Position numbers and translations under genes: made by a program | In this document: piece after piece, positions 20,758 through 33,467 of the stretch | How the letters are laid out: each line of letters begins with the position of its first letter | How positions within the stretch are numbered: the stretch's first letter is position 1 | The notes under the pieces: model-generated | Databases searched by the model: none | The model's input: only the letters and a program-made list of their open reading frames with translations | Told to the model about the DNA's origin: nothing | DNA from: Morchella semilibera | Lineage: Eukaryota; Ascomycota; Pezizomycetes; Pezizales; Morchellaceae | Length of the DNA: 64,000 bases | Assembly: GCA_009192285.1 (NCBI GenBank) | Contig: WBVU01000012.1 | Span: forward strand, 992,001-1,056,000 | Direction: 5' to 3'

Positions 20758-22890
20758 CTGTCTTGAGCCTTTTCCTTATGGTTTCGAAAGCCTTGTGACA
20801 AGGGTTAGTGTTAGTAAATAGAATTAACAGTAAGTAACCCTAACCCTGAGGTGAGGGCTTGTGATATATAGCAAGGCGAATGTACTTAAGTTGGGGTCGG
20901 ACAATTCCCATTCAATTGCAGTCTGACGTTTTCTGTATGGAGAATTGAATTGAACCGTTCAAATTGGCACGAATGCCTGATACAGGCTAGCTACCTCTAG
21001 ACTGGCAATTCAGCTGTACTAAAACCTCGTTCCGTTTTACTGGTGGGGTAACGGAAGGTAATATTCATGAAAGTATGATAATCAACCTAGATGAAATAGA
21101 GCTTATACTTGTTCTTGGTAAGTATAATAGTCTGAAACTACGAATAAAGGGTTTATAGACATCCTTGAGCCCTTCAGGAATGGGATTGTTGAGTATCACC
21201 ATCTCGATAAAGATGCACAAATGGTTATATCCTTTGACTGCTGGTCCGTTCGCGTGGTAAAAAACTACGGGCATGGTTGAAGAACAAATATAGTGTCACG
21301 AGCACTGTGGTTGGGGCGTTAGTTATCAGCGACCTCAAATTGCCATGGACTTTCATGGCTTTTGTCAGTATTAGTTTGGGGGGGGGTGGGGGGGCTGTCC
21401 CTATTTCTCGTGTTCCATAGCCCTAGTTAGGAGTGGGAAAGGGCTGGGGTTACGGTTTTAGAGTGACCGGCCTTGTCCCTTGGTAACGTTATGTCCGCGT
21501 CAGTAGTACCCTCCTCTCAGGGATAACGGTGTCAGAATGAACTCTTGTCATAACTATAGTACTCGCAATACCTAGATTATCCTGATCTATGTTCCTGCAA
21601 ATTGGGCCCCTGCTTTTTGGCCTTGCGGCGTTGGACTACAAAAGTACAAGTGGAATGGGGCCTCCGGCCGCATATGTAGTCGTGTGCATTCAAGTCCTTA
21701 AACACCCGTCGGCCTGATAGAATTCTTAAGGGGCAGGTTCTCCTTTCAGTTTAGTATGTACGTCCGTGAAAGCTTGAAAGTCTCGGGAATCTAGAACGAT
21801 ATATAAACGATTATAGGGTAGTATTGGTGTATGACGGGACCGATTTTTTGTCAGTAGATATAATGTACTTTATATCGCTAGAACTAATAACCATCTTGGC
21901 CAATAGAAATGCTTCCTAATGACGATGGTCAAGCTTACTCCCTGGCCTGGTGAGGTCCGGGGCCCCCAGGTCTGGCGAGGTCGCTACCTTGAAGGAGAGT
22001 GCAACGGCCAATGGAGAAGTATATCACACGGCAAGCTATTTCATTGCCTATCTCGGATATTGAACAAATCAAAAGAGAATTGCAACTTGAACACGTGAAA
22101 TATAAGATGTTTGGGAGACCAAACCCCCACTTGCACTAGTTCTAGATTCAATTTGTCCGATAAACCAATCACATCTAGGCTGACCTTATGAGCTTAGTGT
22201 GGACGTTGTCCGGTAGGTATCGGAGAGAAGATATTACATTATCTGCCGCTATATTATGCCGTGTCACTATATCGGGCCGCGCCAATGTATACGGAGTGTC
22301 CGCATCTGGATATTCCTTCTAAAGCAAGAAACGCCCCCCCGGCGGGTGTATGAGCTTTCCTTACCTAGTAGAGAGCGGGTGGAACAGAAAGTCGTGTAGC
22401 TTGGACAAAATCTCTTACCAACCCGGGAAGGGACTGACAGTAATCCAACCAATAACATGTGCAGGACCTTTTGTAGAAGTGCTCGACTTTCTGTCCAACA
22501 CCTGTAGCTAAAACGCTCTAGTCTGTGCTAGACAATGGTTTATTGTTTTCTTTCTATCCTGGTCCTTCCATTCGCAGAAGAGGGAGTAGGCAAGGCTTAT
22601 CCCTCTCCTCCGGTCTTGCACTCTATTGTTGGGTTCTTTATCTCACCCCTAAAGACATCTTTGACATACGGCATTTGTGCCGCTCTTTGTAGACAGCATG
22701 ACAAATAAGGTGGAGTTGATCCTGAGAACTCTATGACACAACCCTTACCCTGAAATGACAGCTCTTGAGGTTTCTTTTTTCTTCTTGAGGTAAATTATCC
22801 AACAAAGGTTCCGACTGGAGCAATGGACTGGGCACTCCATGTGCATATTAGCAACTTTCCGATTATACAGTTGTAACATCTTTTTCCTCA

Positions 22891-23014
22891 AGGGCCTGTT
22901 CGGTTGACACCAAAATCCATGGCTTGGAGGATGATAAAATTAAATAATTACCTCCAGAGGCCTGGTTTTTTTTATTCTACCCATTACCAATTCACCGTCA
23001 ACCGAACAGGCCCT
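22891..23014. mobile_element. MITE, AGGGCCTGTTCGGTTGAC ends
   Basis: AGGGCCTGTTCGGTTGAC at 22891-22908 is perfectly inverted as GTCAACCGAACAGGCCCT ending 23014. GGGCCTGTT ends are common in hAT and Harbinger-type miniature elements. No clear target duplication was found. Confidence 0.75.
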
Positions 23015-24202
23015 AACTGGGGCAACAGAGGTAAGAGTGGGAGCAAGTTAGAAGTACCAGATATACGTTTTCAACTAAACATCAAAATAAGAGAGTTAGA
23101 ACAGCCCGGAGATCGTCATGACGGAGAGAATCGTGGGGCCTCAGAGTTTCCTCCGTTTCTACAGGAAGCCGGGTGTCGCGGAGACTGGGGGGTCCGTTGA
23201 AACCCTCCCCGGTGCCCCTCTCTATGTAACAGTGACGGTAACTCGCGATAACCAACACCCCGAGCCTAAACACACATGCAACCTTGTAGTGTAAGGAATA
23301 AGAGATTATACGCAACGTTCCAGATATACCTCGTCCTAATGCTCACCGGCATTTACCTCCCCCCCCCCCTTTGTAATGCTGCCAAGCCCAGCCAGTGCAG
23401 TGGGACTAGATGGAATAACGTCTAACCATCACCGGCAACCCCCCCCTCCCTCGCCACTGGTAGGTAGAACTCAATTAGCCACCATCTTTCTCAGGTATTC
23501 CCTCTTTCCACCAAGCCCTAACCTGAGCTGCGTAGCCCAGGCTTAGTGTTCGTCCGTAGGCTACCGCATTGAGAGAAGCCCTGGCTGCGTTTCAGGAATC
23601 AAGGGATGGTTTTCCAGATTGTTTGCCAAGCTGCAAGATTATACACGTGATATAGACCCCCCGCTAACTGCCGGGTTGAGCTTAACGCACTATACACCGT
23701 TTTTTCCTTACCTCCACACTCTATTTACTCTTTTAGTCTCTTACTATCTGTATATAATTACCCCTATTCGGGTTGATTCAAGAATCAAGCAAACTTTCCG
23801 TCAGCCATAGCACTGTTAACGTCGATGGCCGCAGACCTCAGTAAAGTTGAATATGCTAGTCTGGGGGTCTATCCGCGCAACCAATGTCTACGCACCCCCG
23901 GTAACCCTTATCAAAGATCAGCTGCAGCCAGTGAGCGTTAGGTTCACTGGAATCCGAATATGGATACGATCCGATGAAATCCGCACATTGTGGCGTATCT
24001 ATTGATGAGTAGTCCCATGATGAAAAAAGACATAACGTTAACCCTAACCCTAGAGCTTCCCTCCGGAATGCTAAGAATAAGATGGCTCTACCACAGGAGT
24101 AAATAGTGGGAGATGATATATATATATAGAACACTTTATGATTTCAGATATCTTAAATGATATGGTGAGGTACAAGTGGAAGAGGTTAATCAAAGTCCAA
24201 TA

Positions 24203-24604
24203 TTATTCTGATTGCGGCCGGTGCTGATAAAATCGGCATGCAAGCTCAAGCTCAGGACGTGGCCACTGCTCTGTCTGACGGCGGCGGAGTAGGTACTTGC
24301 TGTCCGGACGGACTCTGGCATGATATTGAAGGACGAACACAGAGGTTACATAGATCCGGGTATCCTGATACCAGCCACGAAATCCGGCCATCTGCTAGTG
24401 GTTGAGTTTCTCGTTGCAGCCGTTGCTGAGCGTCTACTTGCAGTGGGTGCCGATGTATCCCAAGAGGCCGGGTTTGGAGCACTGGAGGCCGCGGTGAAGC
24501 GCGGTCACCTCCAAGTGCTAGGCCTTCTTTTAGCAGGCGGCGCCAAAGTGAGGGAGCAGGATGAATTGGACAAGCTACTGAACCGGGCCCCATCGGCTGT
24601 GTGA
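24203..24604 (+). pseudogene. Ankyrin-repeat remnant
   Basis: The plus strand encodes about two to three ankyrin repeats. The clear part, ATG 24320 to TGA 24602-24604, has PATKSGHLLVVEFLV, LLAVGADVSQEAGFGALEAA and VKRGHLQVLGLLLAGGAKV. A further piece upstream (LIAAGADK) is in another frame, and a TAG at 24290-24292 closes the frame. There is no promoter or N-terminal domain. It is most likely a decayed copy of the ankyrin genes to the right, 1.3 kb from the end of the kinase-ankyrin gene but on the opposite strand. Confidence 0.65.
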
Positions 24605-25892
24605 GCCCGAGTGCGTGCCGCAGTCTAATCATCAAATTCCAAGAACCCCAATAGTCCTATACCTATACCTGGAGAGAAGCAAAGATGGATAGCTCCACCG
24701 GAACATGCTTATTGCTCTTGTGAACAGGGTTTGCGCCCCCCCCCCCCCTTTTCCCCACATCCTCCCCTTGACAGTTCTCCCCGCTCCTCAGAGGAGAAAG
24801 ATGCCCTAAACTCACTCAATTACTTGCCCTGCAGCGCCGGAATACCGCCTTGAGCACCTCTTGTTGAAGCAAAGCACCTTTAATACCATTCTTTATTTTT
24901 TTCGTTATGTCTCTCCACCCCATTTTGCACCTGGCGGTATACTTATTGATGCTCCCCCCCAGTGGGCGAGATCGACGCAGGTACTGGTTAATTCCTCTAT
25001 ATATCATGTAGATTTCGATATATTTACATGGTTCATTTAGCCCCTTCCGTACAATAAATTCTATTGGGGCGGGATACATTCAAGACACAAACAAGTTCCT
25101 CTATAGTTAACTATTATTGCAGGAAAACCCTAGCCCTAATGTATATAAACACACTTTGGTAAGATGTGACCCGATTTTTGGAATATTCTATACCCCCTAT
25201 AGCGGTAACGTATGGGTCTTGTTCGGTGCTATTCGATCAATTGAAAGATATATGGATTGCCATTAGGGGGGGGGGGGGGTTGTAAGGGAAACCCCCGTAT
25301 TGCTTACTACCAGTGGAGATGCATCAGGGCTTGGGAGGAGACGTATGTACAGGGCTAGTTACGCGACCGTATATCTGTTGGAAATGAATCGTTTTGTGTC
25401 TTTTCCAACTATAAACCCCCCAGATATCAACCACCTCCCCACGGTCTGTTACTGTATTTTTCTTAGATCGCATATGTTTCCCTTTCCAATTCCCCTTAAA
25501 CCCGTTTTACCCTGCAAAAACTACACTCCTTTTTTGCTTATTATGCTGTGGTGCAATACCTTATGCTGGGAATTCTTTCGAGGTGCTCAAAGTCCTGGAT
25601 CAGAGTACTAGCCCTGCGCAACTTGTTCTCGCAATCCGGGTGTAAATTATATAGGGGGGACACATGTGAGGAAAGAAAAGTGAAAAGGTAATTACAGACA
25701 CAGTACAGAGACATATATATACTACAAATAGATTCGCCGGAAGTTGGTCTGTGAGGCGCGCGGTAGAAATGAATACAAATTTGAAAACCCAAGAGGGGTG
25801 TAGAATCCAGCGCGATTGCGTTATATATCTCATTTAGCATATAAGATCCCAAATCTCAACCCATCCGGGTGGAGAACGCCGTTGATCATCGT
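24605..25892. other. Spacer with long C and G homopolymers
   Basis: No gene seen. It contains C13 at 24736-24748, G14 at 25266-25279 and AT-rich sequence. It includes the 3' side of the kinase-ankyrin gene, but no polyadenylation signal can be named with confidence. Confidence 0.6.
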
Positions 25893-28800
25893 TTAGAATC
25901 GAGCAGAAATGAAATTCCCCAAAAGTTTATAGTCCAGTAGCATTCTGATAATGCTGATGTTTCCGCTCTTGAGAGCGCCCACCAGCGCAATATTATTACC
26001 TTCCCTATCCCGTGTATTGGCATCGCACTGCCTTTCTAGCAAGAGCTTGACGATGTCAATGTGACCACCCGCTGCTGCCGATGATAGGGCTGTAGGGGTT
26101 GTAGTTCGATTATCCCGCCACCTAGAGCCCCCATATGCATCCTTGTTGGCTTTGCCGGTGTCTAGCAATAACCTTACAATTTCGATATGCCCCAGCTCGG
26201 CTGCCACCTGCAGAGGCAACCCCCACCTCCCTGAACACTCCTCCACATCGGCATTGTTCTGTATCAGGACGTTGACGATGTCGATGTCGCAGTCTATAAT
26301 GGCCTGCATGAGAGGTGTTGTATCCCGGGTCCCTTTCAGGTGGACCCCCAGTTCCAGGAGCTGGCTCGCACGGCTGGTGTCGCCGGCCGAGATAGCTGCA
26401 AGCAGCATCGTCAAACTACTATTAGCACTGCCGCCATATGCCTCCTCATCATCCAACAGCAGCCTGATTTCAGTTGTATTCCCCCCGTTATGTGCCGTCT
26501 GTACCAGATAGTCGTAATGGCCGTGTATATCGGGTCTTGCGGCCAACAAAAGCCTCGTGATGTCAACGTCGCCCTTTTCCACGGCGGTCTCCAAAGCCTC
26601 GTCGGACACGGTGGCCCCGCGTTGGAGGAGGAATTGGACAACGTCAACTTGACTATTTTCGGCCGCTAAGTGTAGTAAACGGAACTCATCCAAGCCCTTA
26701 CCGGCCACCGAGTCCAGTAAGTATTCGACAATATCGGTATGGCCATTGAGGGCAGCTTTCCTCAAGGGAGGCTGGACCCGGCCCCCCTTAAGATCTGCAT
26801 TATAAGTCTCTATGAAAAGCTTCACCATCTCGAGGTCTCCGTTGGCGGCAGCCTCGGTCTCGCTCTCCCCAACCAGGCACCGTTTACTGGGCGACAAGCC
26901 GCCCTTACAATTATCTAAGATCCCTCTAACTATGGCGCTGTGTCCGTATCTGGCAGCGAGTGCTAAGGGTGCCCCCAAATAAAACAGATGATAAATGCCC
27001 TCCGGGACTATGAGGTTCAACAAGAGCTCGACCATGTCCATGTGGTGGTTCTTTATAGCTCCTTCAAGCGCATATACGCACTCGGAAATAGAGCCCCGGT
27101 TCCACCACCCGATTGGGTCTCGGCTGTGCCATATCAAGCTGAAAATATCGCGATGTCCTCCTGTTGCTGCAAGTACTAAAGCCGTAGGACCACCATATCC
27201 CTTAGGCACTTCCATCTTTCTTAAAAACATCTTGACTATATCTATGTGACCGCTTTCGGCAGCCGCGCTCAGTGCTTGATCAGCTTCCTCTTCCTTGAGA
27301 GTTCTGGGCCTTCCCTCACCACCAGCGGCCCCATGCTCCAGCAACATCCGAATGATATTCATGTGGCCACACTTGGCGGCGGGCGCTAGGGCTGTGTACA
27401 CCTCGGCTTTATACTCGTTAATTTCTTTCTTCGCGCCAACAATAAGATCATAAATCTCCGCCCGACGCTTTAATAGCAGTCGAACAACACTTTCATGACC
27501 ACCCTCCGCTGCATTCCGTAGAGCGATGCATTTTGACATTTGATCGGATTCCCGTCTGTCAAGGTCGACACCCATGTTCAACAGTTGTTGCACAATATCG
27601 AGATGTCCGCCCCTCGCAGCTGCGGTCAAGGCTGGTTCGGAGACATTTTCCAAGTAAGGACCAAAAGGGGTACTAAGGACGTTGGCACCCCTCTCAATCA
27701 GCAACCGAGAGACCTCCGCGTGCCCGCTGTCAAGGGCCCATCCCAAGGGAGTCTTGCCGTCCGCATCAAAACTACCGCTAATATAATTAAACGTTGTTAT
27801 AGCATTCATGTCAGCCCCGTTATCCAGCAAGAACTGAACAATGTCAATGTTCCCCAATCTTGCAGCTTCATGCAAGGCCGTAAAGCCAGAGGCGACCGCA
27901 TTTACATGCGCGTTATGCCCTGACACCAGGAGCTTGACTATATCCACATGACCACCACCGACCGCTGCTTGCAGGGCTGTTCGGCCGCCGGGGGAATCGC
28001 TCCCTGGGTGAGAGTTCACGTCGGCACCCATGCCTAACAGAAGCTCGACGCAGGCCAGGTGTCCGCTCTCCGCCGCTACTTGTAAGGCTGTTTGACCGTC
28101 GTTTTTTGATGCTAGGGCATTGATGTCCGCCCCGGAATCAATCAAGCGAAGCATGATACCGAGGTGGCCACCCCCGGCCGCCGCCTGAAGGGCCGTTATA
28201 CTATCTGCCAAATACCGTGTGTTCACTTTCGCATGCTTCTCTAGCAAACGTCTAACGATGCGTGTATGACCACCACCACAAGCTGCCTGCAATGCTGTCT
28301 GGCCTCCAACTGCCCCTGGCTTAGCATTGATATCGGCGTTCGCATCCAGCAAGAGTTCGACCGTGTCCCCATGCCCAGATGCGCAGGCTGCCTGTAAGGC
28401 CGTTAGACCATGGTCTGCTCCCGGGCTGGCGTTGACATTGGCGCCTCTTTCCAACAGAAGTTTCACGATTTTGAGATGTCCCCCCGCACAAGCTGCCTGG
28501 AGGGCTGTTCGACCGTGGCGCTTGCTGGGTTTGGCGTTTATGTTCGCATTATACTCCAGGAGAAGCTCTGCAATCTCTATTTGACCATTATTGCAGGCCG
28601 CCTGCAATGCGGTCAAGCCTCGAAGCTCCGCTGGCATTGCATTGACATCGGCCCTATTTTCAAGAAGGAACTTGACCACATCAAGGCGCCCACTTGATAC
28701 CGCTGCTTGCAATGGTGTCTGGCCGTCCGGAAGAGCCATGTACCTGCGATTACGAGGACTCACCTCTGCATTACTAGTGCTCAGCAGATGAACCACAAGG

Positions 28801-31583
28801 TCAATCTGCCCGCCCGCTGCCGCCATATGAAGGGCTGTTTGACCTCGGTGGTCAGAATCATTCATGTCGACACCGTTCCTCTGGATCTCACGTATCACAC
28901 GCATATCGTTCGATTCAACTGCGGATTGTATCACATTCATCAAATATCGCTCTTTCGTCAACAGTAAACTGATCATGTTAATATGGCCCGATTTGACCGT
29001 CCACAGAAGCAATAGCTCATCGCCAATGCACGCTCCAACGTCCAACCTATATCGCAACAGGGATCTTAAAGTATCGACGTCACCGGTCTCGATGGCTGCT
29101 TTGAGAATCATTCCCCTGGCCTGGTTGTCCAATAACATCGGGTCCATGGGACTCAAGATTCTGTCCGTAGCTTGGCGGTGTCCTTTTTTTATTGCCTCAC
29201 ACAACAAGCTGACCAATCGTACTGTCGACGCGCTCGGCATATATCTCATGATATTTTCGACCCCCATCTGCCTCCTCATCATGTCTTTTTGGGCTGCATC
29301 TCCGGATTCGAGGTCTACTCCAAGGCTTGAAAATTCATCCTTCAATGTATGTCTCCACAACCTTACTCTTATAGCCAGTTAACCACAGATCTTGCAAGGT
29401 GCGGGTTGCTGTTGGCCGGCTTGCTGGGTCCGGAACCAGAAGAGCCTTGACGAAATCGATATCTGCGGCGCCAAGTAGAGGCGATAGTGGTGAACGTAGG
29501 AAAGGATCATCCGGAAACTTACCCCCATGGCAGTATATGACAAGAGAATTCATATCGAGGAGGTCGGAGGCAATTGTTGGCTGCAATCCTGTAAAATCAT
29601 CCAACCCTGACCCCTCACTAGCGTCTCTATCAAGGAAGGGAATTTCATTCGTCAAAAGCTTATGTACTAGCGCACCCAGCGACCAGATATCCAGGGCGTA
29701 TGGACATATGGCTGACCCTTTTTTTGACGTCGACATCTCGGCACCCCCAACATTTCAGGAGCCGAATACCCCTGAGTTCCAATCATTGTGTGAACTTATG
29801 TTTTTTTGATCCGCTTAGATACACCAAAGTCGGCAATCTTAACCCATATCGGGCCCAGAGAGATATTATGCGACAAAGATTAAATTCCGCCACTTGGAGA
29901 GAGACTTTTTTTCGGGAGCTGCGACGCACCTGTGGCTTAAGATCACGGTGATATATACTTTTTTTGTGTAGAACCTCCAGGCCCTGTAATACCTGCCTTG
30001 TAATCTCCTTCACCTCGGCCAACGTCTGAGTATTTTTTTCATCCCTGATAGAAAGGTATCTCTCTAAATCCCCATACTGGATGTACTCCATTATAAGGAA
30101 TGAATAAAATTCGTTTTCATACCACCCGAGAAACTTTACAAAAAGATGTTCGTACTTGTAGCACTTCTTAGTAACTCAACACAGAGAACACAACCCGATA
30201 CGGGAAACATACCCCAATCAACCTGATCATGGCCAATATTTCTTGAGATGGCTCGCCCGACGGGTTGAGTTTTAGTGTCTTCTTAACCGCCCTTAGTTGT
30301 GTTTTCGGCCCTCGTATGCTGTACCCATCTTTCTCTTGAAGCCAAACTGTACCGAAATTACCGCTGCCAATCTTTTTCTTGTTTCTCCACTTCGATATGT
30401 CCCACATCCTGGTGGAGCTCTGCCCCAACCAGCGCTCTACCCTATGCTCAATGTAGCCGTCATGAAATGTTGTTTCAAGCTTGTGTTGATGGGCCCTGTC
30501 TTTTGCAATTGTTACTTCGGCTTCAGACAAGTATCTCAGAGAACCAGTAGCGAGGGCAGGGGGGATATCCCCGCGAGATATAGTCGACTCAGGTTCTTTC
30601 CCTGCACTTTTAGTCCCAGATACTGGGGAACGCTCTAAGTGATCGACAACCGGAACTCCCAAAACAGCAGAAACAATTTTCTCCGCCGGCAATGAGGAAT
30701 GGCGCATAGCACGATCATGAGATTCATACGTTTGGGAGGCACTGCCATTGGATGGTGGCGACTCCTCGTCCATGGTAGGTGGAGATGCTCCCTTTTCCTC
30801 GTGTTCGTATTGAATCTTATCGTTAAACGGTGGCCCACTCGAGCTGACTGGCATCTCTGGGTTTACCTTGTGGTCTGGCTCCCACTCTGCCTTTGCCGAA
30901 GAATTGTCACCAGGGGATTTAATATTTGCATGGTCGGTATCCCCCCTATTCTCCAAGATGCAGCGAGCATCGCTCTGCTGTGGTGAGCATTTGGAAAATT
31001 CGGGTCCCTCGAAATCTGAAGGTTTTGGAGTCAAAGACTGGTCATCAAGCTGGGTAATCGCAAGTATGTCCTCCGAGCGGACGGATACGACTGGAGTTCC
31101 AAAGTCCCTAGAGCTTCCTGTAGGAGTGACACTCTCCGAGTTGACGGGTGTATTTTGAATATGGGTGTCCTTGGAGTTGTTTGGGGAGGTAACAACTGAG
31201 GTGGCAATGTCAGGAACAACTGTTCGGCCTACCGAGAGGCTTGACCCACTAGCCTGACCTAGAGTTAATAGGGAGTCAGGCCTGCGTTGAGGGCGGTTCG
31301 TCTCCTCTAGCTGGCTCGGTAGTCCGCCATCACCACCCCCACCAACCCCCGATTGACTAAACCGGATGGGCCTCATGAGCCTGCTCATCCAGGTCCTTCT
31401 TGTCTTTATATCACCTTCCCCCTTTTTACCCTCCCGTCTTGTGTGGCTTGTTGATCCCATGTGAGGGTGCTTTATGGGTGATTCGATTGCGCTAGTTACT
31501 GCGGGGCATGTTAGTAAATGATGGTGATCGGGCAAGTCTGATGTTTGCCCTCGGATAGTATACGTACCATACACCTCGCACAA
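25893..31583 (-). CDS. Kinase-ankyrin protein gene, kinase part damaged
   Basis: The 5' exon (31583 or more likely ATG 31460, to 30213) has a long Ser/Pro-rich disordered region and then a kinase N-lobe with IGSGNFGTVW and RAVKKT. An intron (30167-30212) leads to LIMEYIQYGDL and HRDLKPQ, followed by ADFGVSK, GYSAPEM and DIWSLGALVH. The 3' part is one open frame of 1155 codons (29360 to 25893) with about 30 ankyrin repeats of the TALQAAxxGGH type, a predicted solenoid for ligand binding. Damage is confined to the kinase side: no AG at the expected second 3' splice site near 29868, an in-frame TAA at about 29799-29801, a G5 run at 29744-29748 that needs one more G, and a frame change near 29350. 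It could be a decaying gene, a case of base errors, or a transcript for ankyrins alone. The kinase-plus-repeats layout resembles NLR-like receptors. Confidence 0.75.
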
Positions 31584-31851
31584 TGATATTGGTCGTGTAA
31601 TTGCCCACCTGGTCTTGGAGGCTGTGTTGATGATAGTACGTTACTCTTGTTTATAATTTCACCGCGCTTATGCTTGGGGCTCGAGACGCGTGTGTTGATG
31701 GCAGTCTCCCATATGCATCACGATTATATTGATAGACTTCAGGAACGAATTTAACATAAAATAGATATATAGACCCCGATCTAGGCAGTACCATACATGT
31801 ACTTAATGATCAAACAACCGATGCCTTCTACTATGTAACATGTATCTCCCG

Positions 31852-31915
31852 GATGTTCGAACGAAATCTCTCATGCATTAGAGGAGCTTGGCAGGTCATG
31901 TGATATCAGAAGAAA
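31852..31915. repeat. Solo end of the CGGATGTTCGA foldback family
   Basis: CGGATGTTCGAACGAAATCT followed by CTCATGCATTAG and GTCATGTGAT matches the terminus of the nested element at 11289-11590. No partner end was located. Confidence 0.5.
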
Positions 31916-32734
31916 ATCATCTCGCTTATGTTCTGGCCAGCTGGTTCACCCACTCCTAATGGGATAGAGCGATGGGGTTTATAATTGGCTGGCAAAAAGA
32001 AATTCATTTCTATGTAGGTACATGTTTCCAATCTTGCTTTCAAGTTGTCCCTGTCCATCTAGCCGATAAGATGTTCGCTATGCCACTATTGAAAACACAG
32101 GCTGCCCGCAGGAGCGCAGAGCTAGAGCGCAACTAGAGGTTGACATTGAGTACACTCATATTAAGTTTAGTAAGATTCCTTGCACTTTTCCGAGCATATT
32201 GTACACTCTCGGCGCTTCAATAGCTTCTCCAATCTATGGGTTAATGTACCCGTAGCCGCACCAGTATGATCTCTCTGCTTAAGATCGATACTCTTGGTAA
32301 AATAAATTCGGTTCGTCCTCTAGGGCTGTAATTGACGGGATAATTGATATTTATTCCTTCTGGCTGTATTGTATTGGGTAATTTTGGCAGGGTTTGGTCT
32401 CAACGGCAACGAACGAGGTTCAACCAATCATACGCCAAAAAAATGTTCTTCAGACTAACCCATAACCCTTGGTACAATATACTAACGCTACTCAGATATA
32501 GTTATACCTCTGTTCCGTATTTTGGTTGTTGAGGGTGAAGGGTTTTTGTATCAAGACTATCATATCTAAGACTTGGGTTTACAATGTGTCATGAGATATC
32601 ACTCACATTGGCAAGAACGCCGAGAGCCAAGGACGCTCCCCTGAATTGCTTTTGATGCTTTTGAAAGAGGGTGTGCTGAAGGTTGACATACCCGCCCTCA
32701 ATCGATTCTCGAGCCATACCCCGTCTTATTGATA

Positions 32735-32860
32735 GGAGTTTGGCAAGTAGAGTACCTAGCTCAAGCAGGCAGGTAACAGTTATTTCTGATTAGCTCTATA
32801 GTTATTATCAACCATTAAGAGCCCAACTCAGTGCGTGCACGGTCCAGGCTGCGAATTTGA
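32735..32860 (-). repeat. Dispersed repeat (copy 2, minus orientation)
   Basis: Read on the minus strand, GTCAAATTCGCAGCCTGGAC, then CGTGCACGCACTGAGTTGGG, and CTCTTAAT through AGAGC.AATCA to CCTGCCT closely match 41457-41620 on the plus strand. It shares its first part with the MITE at 10781. Confidence 0.75.
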
Positions 32861-33164
32861 CCATAAATCGCAAGACTTTACAGGGTTGAATCCGGCCACA
32901 CCTACACCCCGAGGGGGACAATTCACTCAAATTCTTGTCAAGTGCCACCTTTTTGCATTTCTGACCCATAGGGCCGGGAGGTGGGGGAGGCCCGCTATCG
33001 CGGAATCTAGGTTTTGTGAACATCAATCAGATATGAGCTGCCCTCAAGGCTGCTAGCTAAATAAGCAAGTAGACAGAGGTTTTGATCTACACTATCCCTC
33101 GCGAAGAATTGATGTATTTAGTACCAACTGTTGTGAGCACTGTGTAACAGTAACTCGGGTATGG

Positions 33165-33232
33165 GGTTAAGAACCAGAAAATGTGAGTGACAAAGCAGGG
33201 ATTATTTGTGCGGAGTGGCGCCTCTTTTTCTA
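33165..33232. repeat. Partial copy of the CTCGTCTACCAG MITE
   Basis: TTAAGAACCAGAAAATGTGA with GTGACAAAG and GGATTATTTGTG matches the left arm of the full element at 33325, about 100 bases downstream. The right arm is missing. Confidence 0.65.
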
Positions 33233-33324
33233 ACTCCTGCACCCTAGTAAGACCTCTCCGCTGCAGGACCCATTAGTGCATAGTGCATACCCCAAAACAC
33301 ATGTCTTGCAAAGACTGTCTATAT

Positions 33325-33467
33325 ATACTCGTCTACCAGGGTAAGAACCAGAAAATGCGAGTGACAAAGTCAAGGATTATTTGTATGGCAGGACGTTGCC
33401 ACTCCATACAAATAATCCTTGACTTTGTCACTCGCATTTTCTGGTTCTTATGCTGGTAGACGAGTAT
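33325..33467. mobile_element. Near-perfect palindromic MITE, 143 bases
   Basis: The left arm (CTCGTCTACCAGGGTAAGAA at 33328, through AAGGATTATTTGTATGG) pairs almost perfectly with the right arm ending CTGGTAGACGAG at 33465, around a loop of about 15 bases. TA flanks both ends. It is the best preserved of three copies (with 12111-12207 and 33165-33232). A transcript would fold into a long hairpin. Confidence 0.9.

Larger units (their letters stand above)
18678..24202. other. Gene-free region with foldback elements
   Basis: I recognise no gene. The minus frame at 19153-19416 (87 codons) has no domain. The stretch contains the elements at 19846-20002, 20351-20585, 20584-20757 and 22891-23014, CCCTAACCCT doublets near 20834, and homopolymers near 21377 (G9) and 23349 (C11). 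Confidence 0.6.

Noticed and set aside
26143-29382. Several plus-strand frames over 100 codons
   Set aside because: Antisense to the ankyrin frame, whose repeat structure leaves periodic open frames on the other strand.
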